Notes: generated by a model from the sequence alone, not told the origin. Numbered from the stretch's first letter, positions 9,290 to 19,385 are shown. The stretch: 58,955 nucleotides of DNA from Rhodopirellula sp. (GCA_002689655.1 NZHC01000116.1:1-58955); one strand, 5' to 3'. Program-made: numbers and translations.

Positions 9290-12200
9290 ATGCCTCCCAC
9301 TCGCTCATACCGAAAATCAAATGCACTCATTCGAACTTTCGTTTGGGCGTATTTTTTCATTGCACCACAGTTACTGGTCATTGGAATTGTACACGCTGGT
9401 GACGCGTCGGATGATTTTTTCGAGTCCAGAATCAGGCCCGTCTTGATCGAAAACTGCCAGAGTTGCCATGACAGCAAGAAACAGTCTGGTGGATTGCGCC
9501 TTGATCATCGTGATGCATTATTACATGGTGGGGACACCGGCCCGGCGGTTATACCGGGCAACCCCCGGAACAGCCTCCTTGTGCAGGCAATCCGACATAA
9601 GGGCGATTACGAAATGCCTCCCGCAGAGAAATTGCCTGAACGTACTATTCGTGATCTTGAACAGTGGATAAAGCTCGGCGTGCCGTGGCCATTGGCACGT
9701 AAAACCAGCCGCAATGGGAACGGCGAGACTCTGTCGAAGAGAGCTGACAAACATTGGGCCTTTCAACCGATCCAAGACCCCTTGGTGCCTGAAATTGCTG
9801 CAACGGGAACCCCCACCCTGTTTGCAAATCCAAGCGATGATCAAGCGACGCCAACATTAGTGAATCCAGTCGATGCATTTATCCAACGAAAACTCTCTGA
9901 CCATCAACTGTGCTTTTCCCCGCGTGCTGACCGTAGATCACTCATCCGCCGAGTCTCCTACTCCTTGACCGGTTTACCTCCTACGCAGGATGAAGTCGGT
10001 GACTTCCTTAACGATCGCAGACACGATGCTTACGAGCGTTTAGTCGAACGGCTTCTAAATTCTGTTCATTACGGTGAACACTGGGCTCGCCACTGGCTGG
10101 ACGTGAGCCGATATTCTGATACCAAAGGCTACGTCTATGGCAGAGAAGAGCGGTTCTGGCCACATGCTTGGGCTTACCGTGACTGGGTAGTCAAGTCATT
10201 CAATGACGACCTGCCTTACGACAGGTTTCTGTTGTTACAACTTGCAGCTGACCAAGTCAACGACCGTCGATCCGATGATTTTGCAGCGATGGGATTTTTG
10301 ACACTCGGTCGCCGTTTCCTGGGCGTCCGCCGCGAAATCATTGATGACCGCATCGATGTGGTATCGCGGGGAATGATGGGACTCACAGTCAGCTGCGCTC
10401 GATGCCACGATCATAAGTTCGATCCGATTCCCGCTGCAGACTACTACTCACTCTACGGAGTCTTTGACAGCTGCGTGGAAAAAATGATCCGACTGAATGA
10501 CCGTAGCAGAAAAGACAAAAGCACAGGGACCAAAGATGGTGGTCACGACAGCTTTGAAGTCGAACTACAAAAACGCCAGATCAAGTTATCTGAACAGATG
10601 GCAACCCACAGAGCAGAAGCCAACTCTCGCGTGAGACAGCGCGTTGCTGACTACCTTTTTGCTCAATCTGAACTCGACAAGTACCCTGCCAACGGTTTTG
10701 ACCAGATTTTCGAAACGAACGATTTACTTCCTGCAGTAGTAAGACGCTGGTCAACCTACTTACGAAAAGCAGCACAGCAAAAGGACCCTCTCTTTTTACA
10801 CTGGCAGCTCTATTCAGGCATACCAGCAGAAAGCTTCGTTCAAGATTCCGCCCAAATCATCCAACGGATCAAGTCACAGCCTGGTGACAAATTGAATCCA
10901 CGCATTGCTGAGCAGTTCAACACTCCGCCCACCTCACTTCGTGAGGTTTGCGACCGATATGGTGTTGTGTTTCGACAAGTCGAACAGGAATGGCAAGACC
11001 AAATCAAGCAGGCAAAGGCTGATGGCCGAGATCCTCCAGCGGCACTTTCCGATCCCCATACGGAATCACTGCGGGCTTTTCTGTATGATCAAGAATCCCC
11101 GTGCCAAATGCCGGTTAGCTCGATCGTCGATTGTGAAACGTTCTTTGACTCAGGTGCCTGCACCGAGCTATGGAAACTGCAAGGCGAGGTTGATCGATGG
11201 ATCATCCAATCAAAGGACAAGCCGTTTGCGCTCACCCTGCAGGAAATTTCGATTCCGAAGCAACCACGAATATTTCGACGAGGCGATCCATTGAAACTGG
11301 GACGTGATGTACCGCGACAATTTCTTTCGGTACTCGCTGGTCCACAACGCAAGCCTTTCCAACACGGTAGTGGACGCCTTGAGTTGGCACACGCAATCAT
11401 TGACCCCGCCAATCCACTTACTGCAAGGGTGATGGTCAACCGGGTCTGGATGCATCTTTTTGGAAAAGGTTTGGTATCGACCCCAAGCGATTTTGGTACT
11501 CGTGCATCCCCACCCTCTCACCCTGATTTACTGGACTGGCTGGCCAGCGACTTCGTAAGGAATGGATGGAGTGTCAAGGCATTACAACGCCAAATCCTAC
11601 TCTCCGAAACATATCGCCAATCTTCATTCGGGCCGAAGGACACGCGCAAACTGCAACTTGCACAACAAACAGATCCTGACAACAAGTTACTTTGGAAACT
11701 GAATCCCCGCCGGCTGGGATTCGAAGAACTTCGTGACTCCATCCTGCTTGCGAATGGGCAACTTGACACAACAGTTGGAGGCAAATCAACACCACTCTTC
11801 GAAGCGCCCTACGCCACACGACGTACCCTGTATGGTTTGGTAGATCGACAATATCTGCCCGGCACCCTGAGAATATTTGACTTTGCAAATCCAGATCTTC
11901 ATGTGCCCAAACGCAGCGAGACCACCGTCCCCCAGCAAGCACTGTTCTTCATGAACCATCCATGGATCCTAAAACAGGCGAAAAGGCTGGCTGAGAAGAT
12001 CCAACAAACAAATGGGGATTCGGCGATGAACGACCGTCTCGCCATTACCAATCTGTTCCAAGTCCTTTTGCAACGCAACCCGACGGAAGAAGAGTACAAC
12101 GACTCACTCAGCTTGATCGTCTCGGCAACGGAAAAGACTGAGCTTGCAGCAAGATCAACCGAACATAACTGGTCTTATGGCTACGGTCCGTTCGACGAAA

Positions 12201-12748
12201 CAAAAAACACGGTAAGCCAATTTACACCCTTGCCCCACTTCACTGGTACTGCTTGGCAAGGTGGACCAGACTTCCCCGACTCGGTACTGGGCTGGGTGCA
12301 GCTAACATCCACCGGCGGCCACCCTGGCAATGACCGCCAACATGCCGCGATTCGACGCTGGACAGCTGATCAAAACATGCGAATCTCCATCCAAAGCAAC
12401 CTCAGGCACGAACCCGAATCGGGCGATGGCATCCGCGCCTTTGTGGTCAGTTCTGACGGTCGGCTCCACCACAGCGTCAGCCTGCACCACAACAATCAGC
12501 AACTCGATATAACAACACTTGATGTCAAACGCGGAGATACCGTCGACTTCATTGTCGACATCGGAGATGGGCTCAATAACGATCAATACCTTTGGACAAC
12601 CGTGATTCAGGAAATCGGATCCACTGGCAAAGAAAGCACTTGGCATTCGGAACTGGACTTTCCCACTCCGATCATTGACAGGCTTGATGCCTGGGAACAA
12701 TTGGCTCAGGTCCTGCTCTGTTCCAATGAATTCATATTCATCGACTAG
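9290..12748 (+). CDS. Planctomycete cytochrome + DUF1549 + DUF1553 protein
   Basis: This exported multidomain protein of 1152 residues occurs widely in planctomycetes, and its biochemical role is not settled. In order it has a signal peptide (to about residue 36), a PSCyt1 cytochrome-c-like domain with haem motif C-Q-S-C-H at 56-60, and a DUF1549 domain. The invariant 'VSCARCHDHKFDP' gives a second C-x-x-C-H at 369-373. DUF1553 occupies the C-terminal half. The canonical DUF1553 end, 'AQVLLCSNEFIFID', closes the protein, but a beta-rich segment of about 175 residues (about 955-1130, starting near 'NWSYGYGPFD') lies just before it. I chose the ATG at 9290; a GTG at 9266 adds eight residues. 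The DUF1501 gene follows after 76 bases, the usual partnership. Confidence 0.9.
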   Translation: MPPTRSYRKSNALIRTFVWAYFFIAPQLLVIGIVHAGDASDDFFESRIRPVLIENCQSCHDSKKQSGGLRLDHRDALLHGGDTGPAVIPGNPRNSLLVQAIRHKGDYEMPPAEKLPERTIRDLEQWIKLGVPWPLARKTSRNGNGETLSKRADKHWAFQPIQDPLVPEIAATGTPTLFANPSDDQATPTLVNPVDAFIQRKLSDHQLCFSPRADRRSLIRRVSYSLTGLPPTQDEVGDFLNDRRHDAYERLVERLLNSVHYGEHWARHWLDVSRYSDTKGYVYGREERFWPHAWAYRDWVVKSFNDDLPYDRFLLLQLAADQVNDRRSDDFAAMGFLTLGRRFLGVRREIIDDRIDVVSRGMMGLTVSCARCHDHKFDPIPAADYYSLYGVFDSCVEKMIRLNDRSRKDKSTGTKDGGHDSFEVELQKRQIKLSEQMATHRAEANSRVRQRVADYLFAQSELDKYPANGFDQIFETNDLLPAVVRRWSTYLRKAAQQKDPLFLHWQLYSGIPAESFVQDSAQIIQRIKSQPGDKLNPRIAEQFNTPPTSLREVCDRYGVVFRQVEQEWQDQIKQAKADGRDPPAALSDPHTESLRAFLYDQESPCQMPVSSIVDCETFFDSGACTELWKLQGEVDRWIIQSKDKPFALTLQEISIPKQPRIFRRGDPLKLGRDVPRQFLSVLAGPQRKPFQHGSGRLELAHAIIDPANPLTARVMVNRVWMHLFGKGLVSTPSDFGTRASPPSHPDLLDWLASDFVRNGWSVKALQRQILLSETYRQSSFGPKDTRKLQLAQQTDPDNKLLWKLNPRRLGFEELRDSILLANGQLDTTVGGKSTPLFEAPYATRRTLYGLVDRQYLPGTLRIFDFANPDLHVPKRSETTVPQQALFFMNHPWILKQAKRLAEKIQQTNGDSAMNDRLAITNLFQVLLQRNPTEEEYNDSLSLIVSATEKTELAARSTEHNWSYGYGPFDETKNTVSQFTPLPHFTGTAWQGGPDFPDSVLGWVQLTSTGGHPGNDRQHAAIRRWTADQNMRISIQSNLRHEPESGDGIRAFVVSSDGRLHHSVSLHHNNQQLDITTLDVKRGDTVDFIVDIGDGLNNDQYLWTTVIQEIGSTGKESTWHSELDFPTPIIDRLDAWEQLAQVLLCSNEFIFID

Positions 12749-12824
12749 GACACCACTTTGACCGGGAACCAGAGCAACGCCGTCGCTAGGCGGACCCACG
12801 AGATTCCACGTACGGAATGCAACC

Positions 12825-14255
12825 ATGTCACTTGATAACTACAAACCTCCGCAAACACGGCGAGATCTGCTAAAGCGTTCAGCACTCGGACTGGGATCAT
12901 TGGGTCTAATAGGCCTGCTACAGGATGACCAACAACTGAGTGGAGCTGACGCGGGCTCAAATCCCCCAACTTCACTGAGAGAAAAGTCGCCGCACTTTCG
13001 AGGCCGCGCGAAACGAGTGATTCACTTTTTCCTCAACGGCGGACCATCTCATGTGGATACGTTTGACCCCAAGCCTGCGCTCTTGAAATATGCAGGTAAA
13101 CCATTGCCCCAAACCCTGCGGACTGAACGCAAGACCGGTGCAGCCTTTCCTTCTCCGTTTGAATTCAAACGTTATGGTGAATCCGGTATTGAAGTGAGTG
13201 AATTATTCTCACGGACCGCTGCGCACATCGATGACATTGCGGTAGTTCGGTCCATGCATGCTCAAGTCCCCAACCATGAGCCATCCCTGATGCTGATGAA
13301 TTGCGGTGACTCGGTGCAGTCTCGACCAAGCTTTGGCTCATGGTTGATGTACGGTCTTGGAACCGAAAACCAGAATCTTCCTGGTTTCGTGGCGATGTGT
13401 CCGGGTGGCTTGCCAATCAAAGACAATGAAAATTGGCAATCTGCTTTCCTGCCCGGCACTTTCCAAGGCACCTACATCGACTCCAAGCACACAGAATTCA
13501 AGCGTCTGATCGAAAACATAGAACATCCACAAATCAAGACCGAACATCAAAGAAAGCAACTTGATCTGCTGAAAAAGTGGAATAGGCGTCACGAAGAAAC
13601 TCGACTGGATGAACGCCTTGACTCCCGCATCTCGTCTTACGAACTCGCTTTCCGAATGCAACAAGATGCAAAGGACGCGTTCGATATTACAGATGAACCA
13701 AGCTACATTCAGGAAATGTATGGAAGTGGTGTTCACGGTCGCCAAACACTTATCGCACGCCGACTTGTGGAGCGTGGCGTGCGTTATGTGCAACTGTGGC
13801 ACGGTGCGGGGCAACCGTGGGATAACCATGAAAAAATCGAAGATAATCATCGGCGACTTGCAAATGAAATTGATCGGCCGATCGCGGCGCTGCTCACAGA
13901 CTTGAAACAGCGTGGAATGCTTGACGAAACCTTGATTCTCTGGGGGGGCGAATTTGGCCGCACGCCAAGTGTTGAATTGGAGGGCGGCGGAACTTCAAAG
14001 CTAGGGCGTGACCACAATCACTATGGCTTCACAGTCTGGATGGCTGGTGGTGGCATCAAAGGCGGAACGGTGCATGGTGCCACAGATGAATTTGGTTTTC
14101 GTGCCGTGAAAGACCGCACCAGCGTGCATGATCTCCATGCCACCATGCTGCACACTCTCGGTCTTGATCATGAAAAACTGACCTATCGATACGGAGGACG
14201 CGACTTTCGACTTACCGACGTGCATGGTCGCGTGCTGACCGAAATCCTTGCCTGA
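12825..14255 (+). CDS. DUF1501 protein with Tat signal
   Basis: This 476-residue protein belongs to the DUF1501 family, sulfatase-like alkaline-phosphatase-fold proteins of unknown activity. The N-terminus has a twin-arginine signal, 'TRRDLLKRSALGLGSLG', which indicates export of a folded, possibly cofactor-bearing protein. Conserved family motifs include 'FFLNGGPSHVDTFDPKP' near residue 70, 'RGVRYVQLWHG', 'WGGEFGRTP' and 'GRDHNHYGFTVWMAGGG'. The gene is the second of a two-gene unit with the DUF1549/DUF1553 cytochrome. Pairs of this kind recur many times per planctomycete genome, so the two products probably act together at the cell surface. What reaction they perform is not known to me. Confidence 0.9.
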   Translation: MSLDNYKPPQTRRDLLKRSALGLGSLGLIGLLQDDQQLSGADAGSNPPTSLREKSPHFRGRAKRVIHFFLNGGPSHVDTFDPKPALLKYAGKPLPQTLRTERKTGAAFPSPFEFKRYGESGIEVSELFSRTAAHIDDIAVVRSMHAQVPNHEPSLMLMNCGDSVQSRPSFGSWLMYGLGTENQNLPGFVAMCPGGLPIKDNENWQSAFLPGTFQGTYIDSKHTEFKRLIENIEHPQIKTEHQRKQLDLLKKWNRRHEETRLDERLDSRISSYELAFRMQQDAKDAFDITDEPSYIQEMYGSGVHGRQTLIARRLVERGVRYVQLWHGAGQPWDNHEKIEDNHRRLANEIDRPIAALLTDLKQRGMLDETLILWGGEFGRTPSVELEGGGTSKLGRDHNHYGFTVWMAGGGIKGGTVHGATDEFGFRAVKDRTSVHDLHATMLHTLGLDHEKLTYRYGGRDFRLTDVHGRVLTEILA

Positions 14256-14672
14256 ACAGAGTCAGATCCCGAACATTGAGCCTGATCAGGAACAAAAACA
14301 CCTGCCATGTCCCTGCGGCACTCTTCCTGGCAGTCAGCACACCACTGAGCCACTCTCATACTGCAGTTGCCGGCCTGCAATCGTCCCAATGCGATGCAAC
14401 TGTGAGCAAAAGGATTGCAATGCCCTAGAGGTCTGCGTCTGCACCCCGTTAACGAGCCACGACTTGGTCCCAACTGACCAACCAGCGCCCGCAGCAACTT
14501 TTTGTCAGCACGCACGTCCAAGTTGCAAGTCGAATGCGAAACCCGTGTTTTCCGACACGATTTCCATTCACGCCTGCCGCTTAAGAATCTGGCTGCTATG
14601 ATTAGCCTCCTATTAGTGCTACTCTCGGCGTGTTTGAAGTCACCTGCCCCGACCATGGAATTTATCTGAGTC
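14256..14672. other. Intergenic region upstream of the RND operon
   Basis: This 417-base gap lies between the DUF1501 gene and the efflux permease. Open frames exist on both strands (one overlaps the DUF1501 end), but they are cysteine- and proline-rich with no recognisable family and look like chance. It probably holds the efflux operon promoter. I could not find a convincing -35/-10 pair, operator or terminator. Confidence 0.5.
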
Positions 14673-17600
14673 ATGAATTTCTTCATCGACCGACCCGTTT
14701 TCGCATCTGCGATCGCGTTGATCATGATCATGGCGGGGGCGATCAGTATGATGGTCTTGCCAATCGCCCAGTTCCCGCCATTGGTGCCACCTCAGGTTCA
14801 GGTTTCAACCCAGTATTTGGGTGCCGGATCGGATGTTGTCTCCAAAACGGTCACCACGCCGCTTGAAGAGCAACTCAACGGTTCAGCTGGCATGATTTAC
14901 ATGTCATCCAACAGCACCAACAACGGCGAGTCGATCATCACCGTCACCTTTGATGTAGGGTTTGATCAGGACATTGGGCAGATGGAGTTGCTGACGAGCA
15001 GCAACGAGGCATTGTCACAACTGCCGTCGGAAGTGCAGCAAGTTGGACTGACCATCGAGAAGCACTCAACGAACATGCTGTTGGCTGTCAGCCTGTTGTC
15101 TCCCAATGGAACGCATGACGCGACGTTTTTGCAGAACTATGCTGACATTCACATAACCGACGCTTTATCACGCATACCTGGTATCGCTTCAGTGACCAAC
15201 TTTGGTCTCAGCAAGTATGCGATGCGGATTTGGTTGGATCCGGCAAAACTTAACAACCTTGGCATGACGGCTTTGGATGTACAGCAGGCAATCAAGGAAC
15301 AAAACCAGCAGGTAGCCGCCGGAAAAATTGGTCAGGCCCCTGCACCCCAGGGACAGGCAATCGAATTCCAGCTCAGCACGCTGGGCCGACTGGAGCAAGT
15401 ATCCCAATTCGAAAATATCATTGTCCGTGCAACACCTGGCGGCTCAGTCGTCCGCATCAAAGACATTGCTCGTGTAGAACTGGGTAGTGAAGAGTACGAC
15501 TGGGGAACCCAATTAAATCGGAAGCCAACAGCCACGATCATCGTATTCCAATTAGCAGATGCCAATGGCTTGCAGATCAAAAAAGAACTCGAAAAGACAA
15601 TGGATGACCTCGCGGACCATTTTCCGGAGGACATGGAGTGGGTAGTCAGATACGACACCACCGAATTTATCACCGACTCAGTCCATGAAGTGCTGGTGAC
15701 TCTACTACAGGCGATAGGATTGGTGATTCTTGTCGTATTCATCTTCCTTCAGAATGTCCGCGCGACATTGATTCCAACAATCGCAGTACCGGTAGCCCTG
15801 ATCGGTACATTTGCCTTCATGTTGATTTTCGGTTTTTCCATCAACACATTGAGTCTACTTGGCATGGTACTCGCAGTCGCTTTGGTGGTCGATGATGCCA
15901 TTGTGGTGGTCGAGAATGTGATGCGTCGTCTCGATGAAGGCGGTAAAGACATGCATCAGGTCACCAAGGAAGCACTAGCCGAGGTGCGGGGGCCGATCAT
16001 TGCAACCACATTGGTGCTGATGGCTGTCTTTGTACCGGTGTCGTTCATCCCAGGTATGACCGGTCAGTTGTACAACCAGTTTTCGCTGACGATCGCGATG
16101 GCGGTGGGACTGTCTGGCATCAATTCACTTACACTCAGCCCAGCATTGTGTGCTGTATTACTGAAGCCAGGTAGTGGCAAAAAGAACTTCCTGTTCCGGG
16201 CTTTCAATAGCGGATTCAATCGACTTTCCATGGGCTATGCACAAGCTGTGCGATGGATGTCGAAACTTTGGTACCTGACGATGAGCGCATTTGCTGGCTT
16301 ATGTGCATTGATGGTGTACCTGTTCGCCATAACGCCAACGGGTTTCGTTCCCGAGGAGGACCAGGGCTATGTGATGGCCATCGCGAACCTGCCCAACGGT
16401 GCGACGATTGCGAGAACCCGTGAGATCATGGACCAAGTCAGCGACATGGCTTTGGCGACTGACGGGGTGGCCGATGTGGTGGAAGTCTCCGGATACAACA
16501 TCATTGACTCAGTCAAACAACCCTACGCTGGCTTTGCCTTCGTCGTGTTAAAGCCCTGGGGCGAACGCACAACACCGCAGACCCAACTTAAGGCGATCAT
16601 CCAATCGCTGAATGAAAAAATGGCAGCCATCCCCGGAGCGCAAGTAAAAATTGCGAACGCTCCGGCGATACCGGGTCTTGGATCGACGGGTGGCTTCACC
16701 TTCGAGATTCAGGACCTGAACGATCGTGGCGTCACCGCACTCAGCGAGGCCAGCAACGGTTTCATCAAGGCAGCCCGAGAGCGTCCAGAACTGGCGGGTG
16801 TCTACACCACCTTTGATGACAATGTGCCGCAGCGATACCTTGATGTTGATCGCACGAAAGCAAAAATCCACAGTGTCTCAATATCCGAGTTATTCGCCAC
16901 GCTGCAAATCAACCTTGGTTCACTCTACGTGAACGAATTTAACAAGTACGGCAAGGTGTACCGCGTTTACCTGCAGGCAGAAGAAGACGCACGCTCCGAC
17001 GTCGATGACATCGGACGTCTGAAGGTGCGAAACAAAGAAGGAGACATGATCGACCTGAATGCCTTCATTAAGGTCGAACCACTGGTGGGCCCCTATAACA
17101 TCCCGCATTACGACCAATACAAATCAGTCGCAGTCAACGGTGGCAACGCACCGGGCTATAGTTCAGGTCAGGCAATCAAGGCCATGGAAGACCTTGCAAA
17201 CAATGAATTGTCAGACGGTTTCGGGTTCCAGTGGACGGGAATCACGTATCAACAATTGAAGGCTGGCAATCTTGCTCCGATGATTTTCGCTCTGTCGCTG
17301 GTGTTCGTATTCCTCGTCTTGGCCGCCCAATACGAGAGCTGGACGATGCCAATCATGGTACTCATGGGAGTTCCGCTAGGATTACTCGGAGCAGCAGGCG
17401 CGCTGACCGTCCGGGGTCTGGACCTGGATGTTTATGGCCAAATTGGCTTGGTCATGCTGATTGGATTGACCGCGAAGAACGGAATTCTGATTGTTGAATT
17501 TGCCGCCGAGCAACGCCGGAACGGAGCAACGATTCTTGAGGCCGCGATGGAAGCTTCCCGAGTACGCTTGCGTCCGATCCTGATGACCGCACTTGCATTC

Positions 17601-17813
17601 ATCATTGGCTTGGTTCCACTGGTAATAGCGACCGGTGCAGGAGCCAACTCCCGCCGCTCGCTGGGAACAACCGTGGTTGGTGGACTCGCCGTCGCAACCG
17701 TCCTGATCATCTTTGTTCCAATTTTCTACTACACAATTCAGCACATGCGTGAGTGGACGATGAAATCGCGAAAATCACTCAAAGCTGAACCCGAATCCGA
17801 AACCACTCCATGA
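14673..17813 (+). CDS. RND efflux pump permease, AcrB/MexB-like (HAE1)
   Basis: This is an inner-membrane drug/proton antiporter of 1046 residues, almost exactly the AcrB length. The N-terminus 'MNFFIDRPVFASAIALIMI' is the standard first helix. Proton-relay residues are intact: Asp407-Asp408 in TM4 ('VVDDAIVVVENV') and Lys935 in TM10 ('TAKNGILIVEF'). The porter-domain phrase 'FVPEEDQGY' is also present. By family it exports hydrophobic or amphipathic compounds as a trimer joined to an adaptor and an outer-membrane channel. The adaptor gene starts 10 bases after its stop, so the two are co-transcribed. The order (permease first) is the reverse of acrAB. No TolC-type gene is in the window. Confidence 0.95.
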   Translation: MNFFIDRPVFASAIALIMIMAGAISMMVLPIAQFPPLVPPQVQVSTQYLGAGSDVVSKTVTTPLEEQLNGSAGMIYMSSNSTNNGESIITVTFDVGFDQDIGQMELLTSSNEALSQLPSEVQQVGLTIEKHSTNMLLAVSLLSPNGTHDATFLQNYADIHITDALSRIPGIASVTNFGLSKYAMRIWLDPAKLNNLGMTALDVQQAIKEQNQQVAAGKIGQAPAPQGQAIEFQLSTLGRLEQVSQFENIIVRATPGGSVVRIKDIARVELGSEEYDWGTQLNRKPTATIIVFQLADANGLQIKKELEKTMDDLADHFPEDMEWVVRYDTTEFITDSVHEVLVTLLQAIGLVILVVFIFLQNVRATLIPTIAVPVALIGTFAFMLIFGFSINTLSLLGMVLAVALVVDDAIVVVENVMRRLDEGGKDMHQVTKEALAEVRGPIIATTLVLMAVFVPVSFIPGMTGQLYNQFSLTIAMAVGLSGINSLTLSPALCAVLLKPGSGKKNFLFRAFNSGFNRLSMGYAQAVRWMSKLWYLTMSAFAGLCALMVYLFAITPTGFVPEEDQGYVMAIANLPNGATIARTREIMDQVSDMALATDGVADVVEVSGYNIIDSVKQPYAGFAFVVLKPWGERTTPQTQLKAIIQSLNEKMAAIPGAQVKIANAPAIPGLGSTGGFTFEIQDLNDRGVTALSEASNGFIKAARERPELAGVYTTFDDNVPQRYLDVDRTKAKIHSVSISELFATLQINLGSLYVNEFNKYGKVYRVYLQAEEDARSDVDDIGRLKVRNKEGDMIDLNAFIKVEPLVGPYNIPHYDQYKSVAVNGGNAPGYSSGQAIKAMEDLANNELSDGFGFQWTGITYQQLKAGNLAPMIFALSLVFVFLVLAAQYESWTMPIMVLMGVPLGLLGAAGALTVRGLDLDVYGQIGLVMLIGLTAKNGILIVEFAAEQRRNGATILEAAMEASRVRLRPILMTALAFIIGLVPLVIATGAGANSRRSLGTTVVGGLAVATVLIIFVPIFYYTIQHMREWTMKSRKSLKAEPESETTP

Positions 17814-17823
17814 TTGAGATTGG

Positions 17824-19158
17824 ATGAGCAAGGTGTTTGAAACTACTCCGATTGACGCAACCCCGATTCCTTTGCAACGTGCTTGCGATGGACCACCACG
17901 TGCAGCATTGTGCGCACTGATGTTCGTGCTCACGGCTACCCTGGGTTGCGAAAGCAAGCCGACCGCAAAACCGACCCCTCCTCCTCCTCAGGTTTCAGTT
18001 GCCAAGGTTTCGCAAGCTACCGTTCCTATCATCTATCCGTTCAGTGGCACAGTCCAAGCGGTCAAATACATCGACATCATTCCTCGTGTCACCGGTTATA
18101 TCACCGAGCGAAAGTTCGTGGAGGGAAGCATTGTCAAGCAGGATCAGTTGCTTTACGTAATTGACCCACGACCATTCAAGGCCGCACTCGACAGTGCGCA
18201 AGCGGCCCTGACTCGCAGCGAGGCACAATTGACGCTCTGGACCGGTGAAGTAAAACGATACACGGACCTCGCCAAACAGGGTGCTGGCTCCGAACAGCAA
18301 AAAGAAGAGGCTGTCGCGAAAGAAGCTGAGACCAAGGCCGACATCGAACAGGACAAAGCGAATGTTGAAACAGCAAAACTGAACCTTGAATACACAAACC
18401 TTACTGCTCCGTTTGAAGGCCGAATACAAAACACCAAAAGGAATATTGGGCAGCTGGTTGAGGCTGAATCGACGGTCCTCACTTCGCTTGTTCAGATCGA
18501 TCCCATCTACGTCGAATTCAAAGTCACCCGTAACGAACTGTTTGAAATGCAGAACCTCACCACGGGCGACTTAACAGGCAAGAAGACGGACATTTCGAAT
18601 ATAAAATTCAAAGTAACACTGCCAAACGGTAAAGAGTACGGCCAAGAAGGAACGCTCGACTACATGAGCTCGGAGATCGATCCTGCGACGGACACCTTGA
18701 TGGTACGCGGGATCATTGCAAACCCGGAAGACAAATCCAGTTCAGAATCACTGATCTCCGGACAGTATGTGCCCGTGCAGGTCATTTTGGGCGAGACCCC
18801 CAATTCTCTGCTTGTTCCAAAAGCGGCACTAGTTGAATCACAACTTGGTGAGCAGATCTACGTAGTCAACAGTTCGAATGAGGTAGAAATTCGCCCAGTT
18901 ACCGTTGGCACTCTGTATCTGGAACAATACGTCATCACCTCGGGCCTGACACTCGGCGAAACAGTGATTGTCGAAGGGACTCAAAAAGTGCGTGCTGGAA
19001 TGAAAGTGAACGTTGCGACTCCCGATGCTGATACTCCTGCACCGAGTCAACCTGCACCGAGTCAACCTGCACCGAGTCAACCTGCAAGCAAGCCAACGGG
19101 AACCCCCACCGCAACTCCGCCTGAAGAACCTGCCACCGCTGCAGAAGCAAAAAGCTGA
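17824..19158 (+). CDS. RND periplasmic adaptor subunit, AcrA/MexA-like
   Basis: This is the membrane-fusion protein of the efflux pump, 444 residues. The N-terminal hydrophobic segment ends at Cys42 in 'LTATLGC', which may be a lipidation site although the -3 residue is not the usual Leu. The lipoyl half-motifs ('SGTVQAVKYIDIIPRVTGYI' and 'LEYTNLTAPFEGRI') flank an alpha-helical hairpin rich in Ala, Lys and Gln (about residues 120-180). A beta-barrel and membrane-proximal domain follow. The C-terminus carries an extra low-complexity tail with three perfect APSQP-type repeats and a Thr/Pro/Ala-rich end, not normal for AcrA. It is translated directly after the permease. Confidence 0.92.
   Translation: MSKVFETTPIDATPIPLQRACDGPPRAALCALMFVLTATLGCESKPTAKPTPPPPQVSVAKVSQATVPIIYPFSGTVQAVKYIDIIPRVTGYITERKFVEGSIVKQDQLLYVIDPRPFKAALDSAQAALTRSEAQLTLWTGEVKRYTDLAKQGAGSEQQKEEAVAKEAETKADIEQDKANVETAKLNLEYTNLTAPFEGRIQNTKRNIGQLVEAESTVLTSLVQIDPIYVEFKVTRNELFEMQNLTTGDLTGKKTDISNIKFKVTLPNGKEYGQEGTLDYMSSEIDPATDTLMVRGIIANPEDKSSSESLISGQYVPVQVILGETPNSLLVPKAALVESQLGEQIYVVNSSNEVEIRPVTVGTLYLEQYVITSGLTLGETVIVEGTQKVRAGMKVNVATPDADTPAPSQPAPSQPAPSQPASKPTGTPTATPPEEPATAAEAKS
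19036..19080 (+). repeat. Three perfect 15-bp tandem repeats in the adaptor tail
   Basis: The unit CCTGCACCGAGTCAA occurs three times without a mismatch at 19036-19050, 19051-19065 and 19066-19080. It encodes PAPSQ repeated in frame, near the C-terminus of the RND adaptor. A partial fourth copy (CCTGCAAGCAAG) follows. Perfect identity suggests recent slippage, so the copy number may vary between strains. Confidence 0.9.
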
Positions 19159-19385
19159 CTCTCTCGCGACTCGACCGCGACCCAAGCAGCGGCGATACGC
19201 AAAGCAACCAAGTTACACGTTGGCTGCAAGAACATGGCAAGCATGAATCCAGCTGAAAAAACAGGCAGTGGATTCAAGCATCAGCAGGATGCAATAGAAT
19301 ACAATCAGTGATTCCTGTGACCATCCGGGCTTGCTCGCTTCGACGCAACTGCTTCACAGCCGCCCCACCCCTACCACAAAATACC

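Noticed and set aside
14248-14601. 117-codon plus frame starting inside the DUF1501 stop region
   Set aside because: Cys/Pro-rich composition, no ribosome-binding site, no family, overlaps the end of a certain gene.
14183-14731. 182-codon minus frame across the efflux operon upstream region
   Set aside because: Overlaps the ends of two certain genes on the opposite strand; composition is Arg/Ser/Cys-rich and not protein-like.
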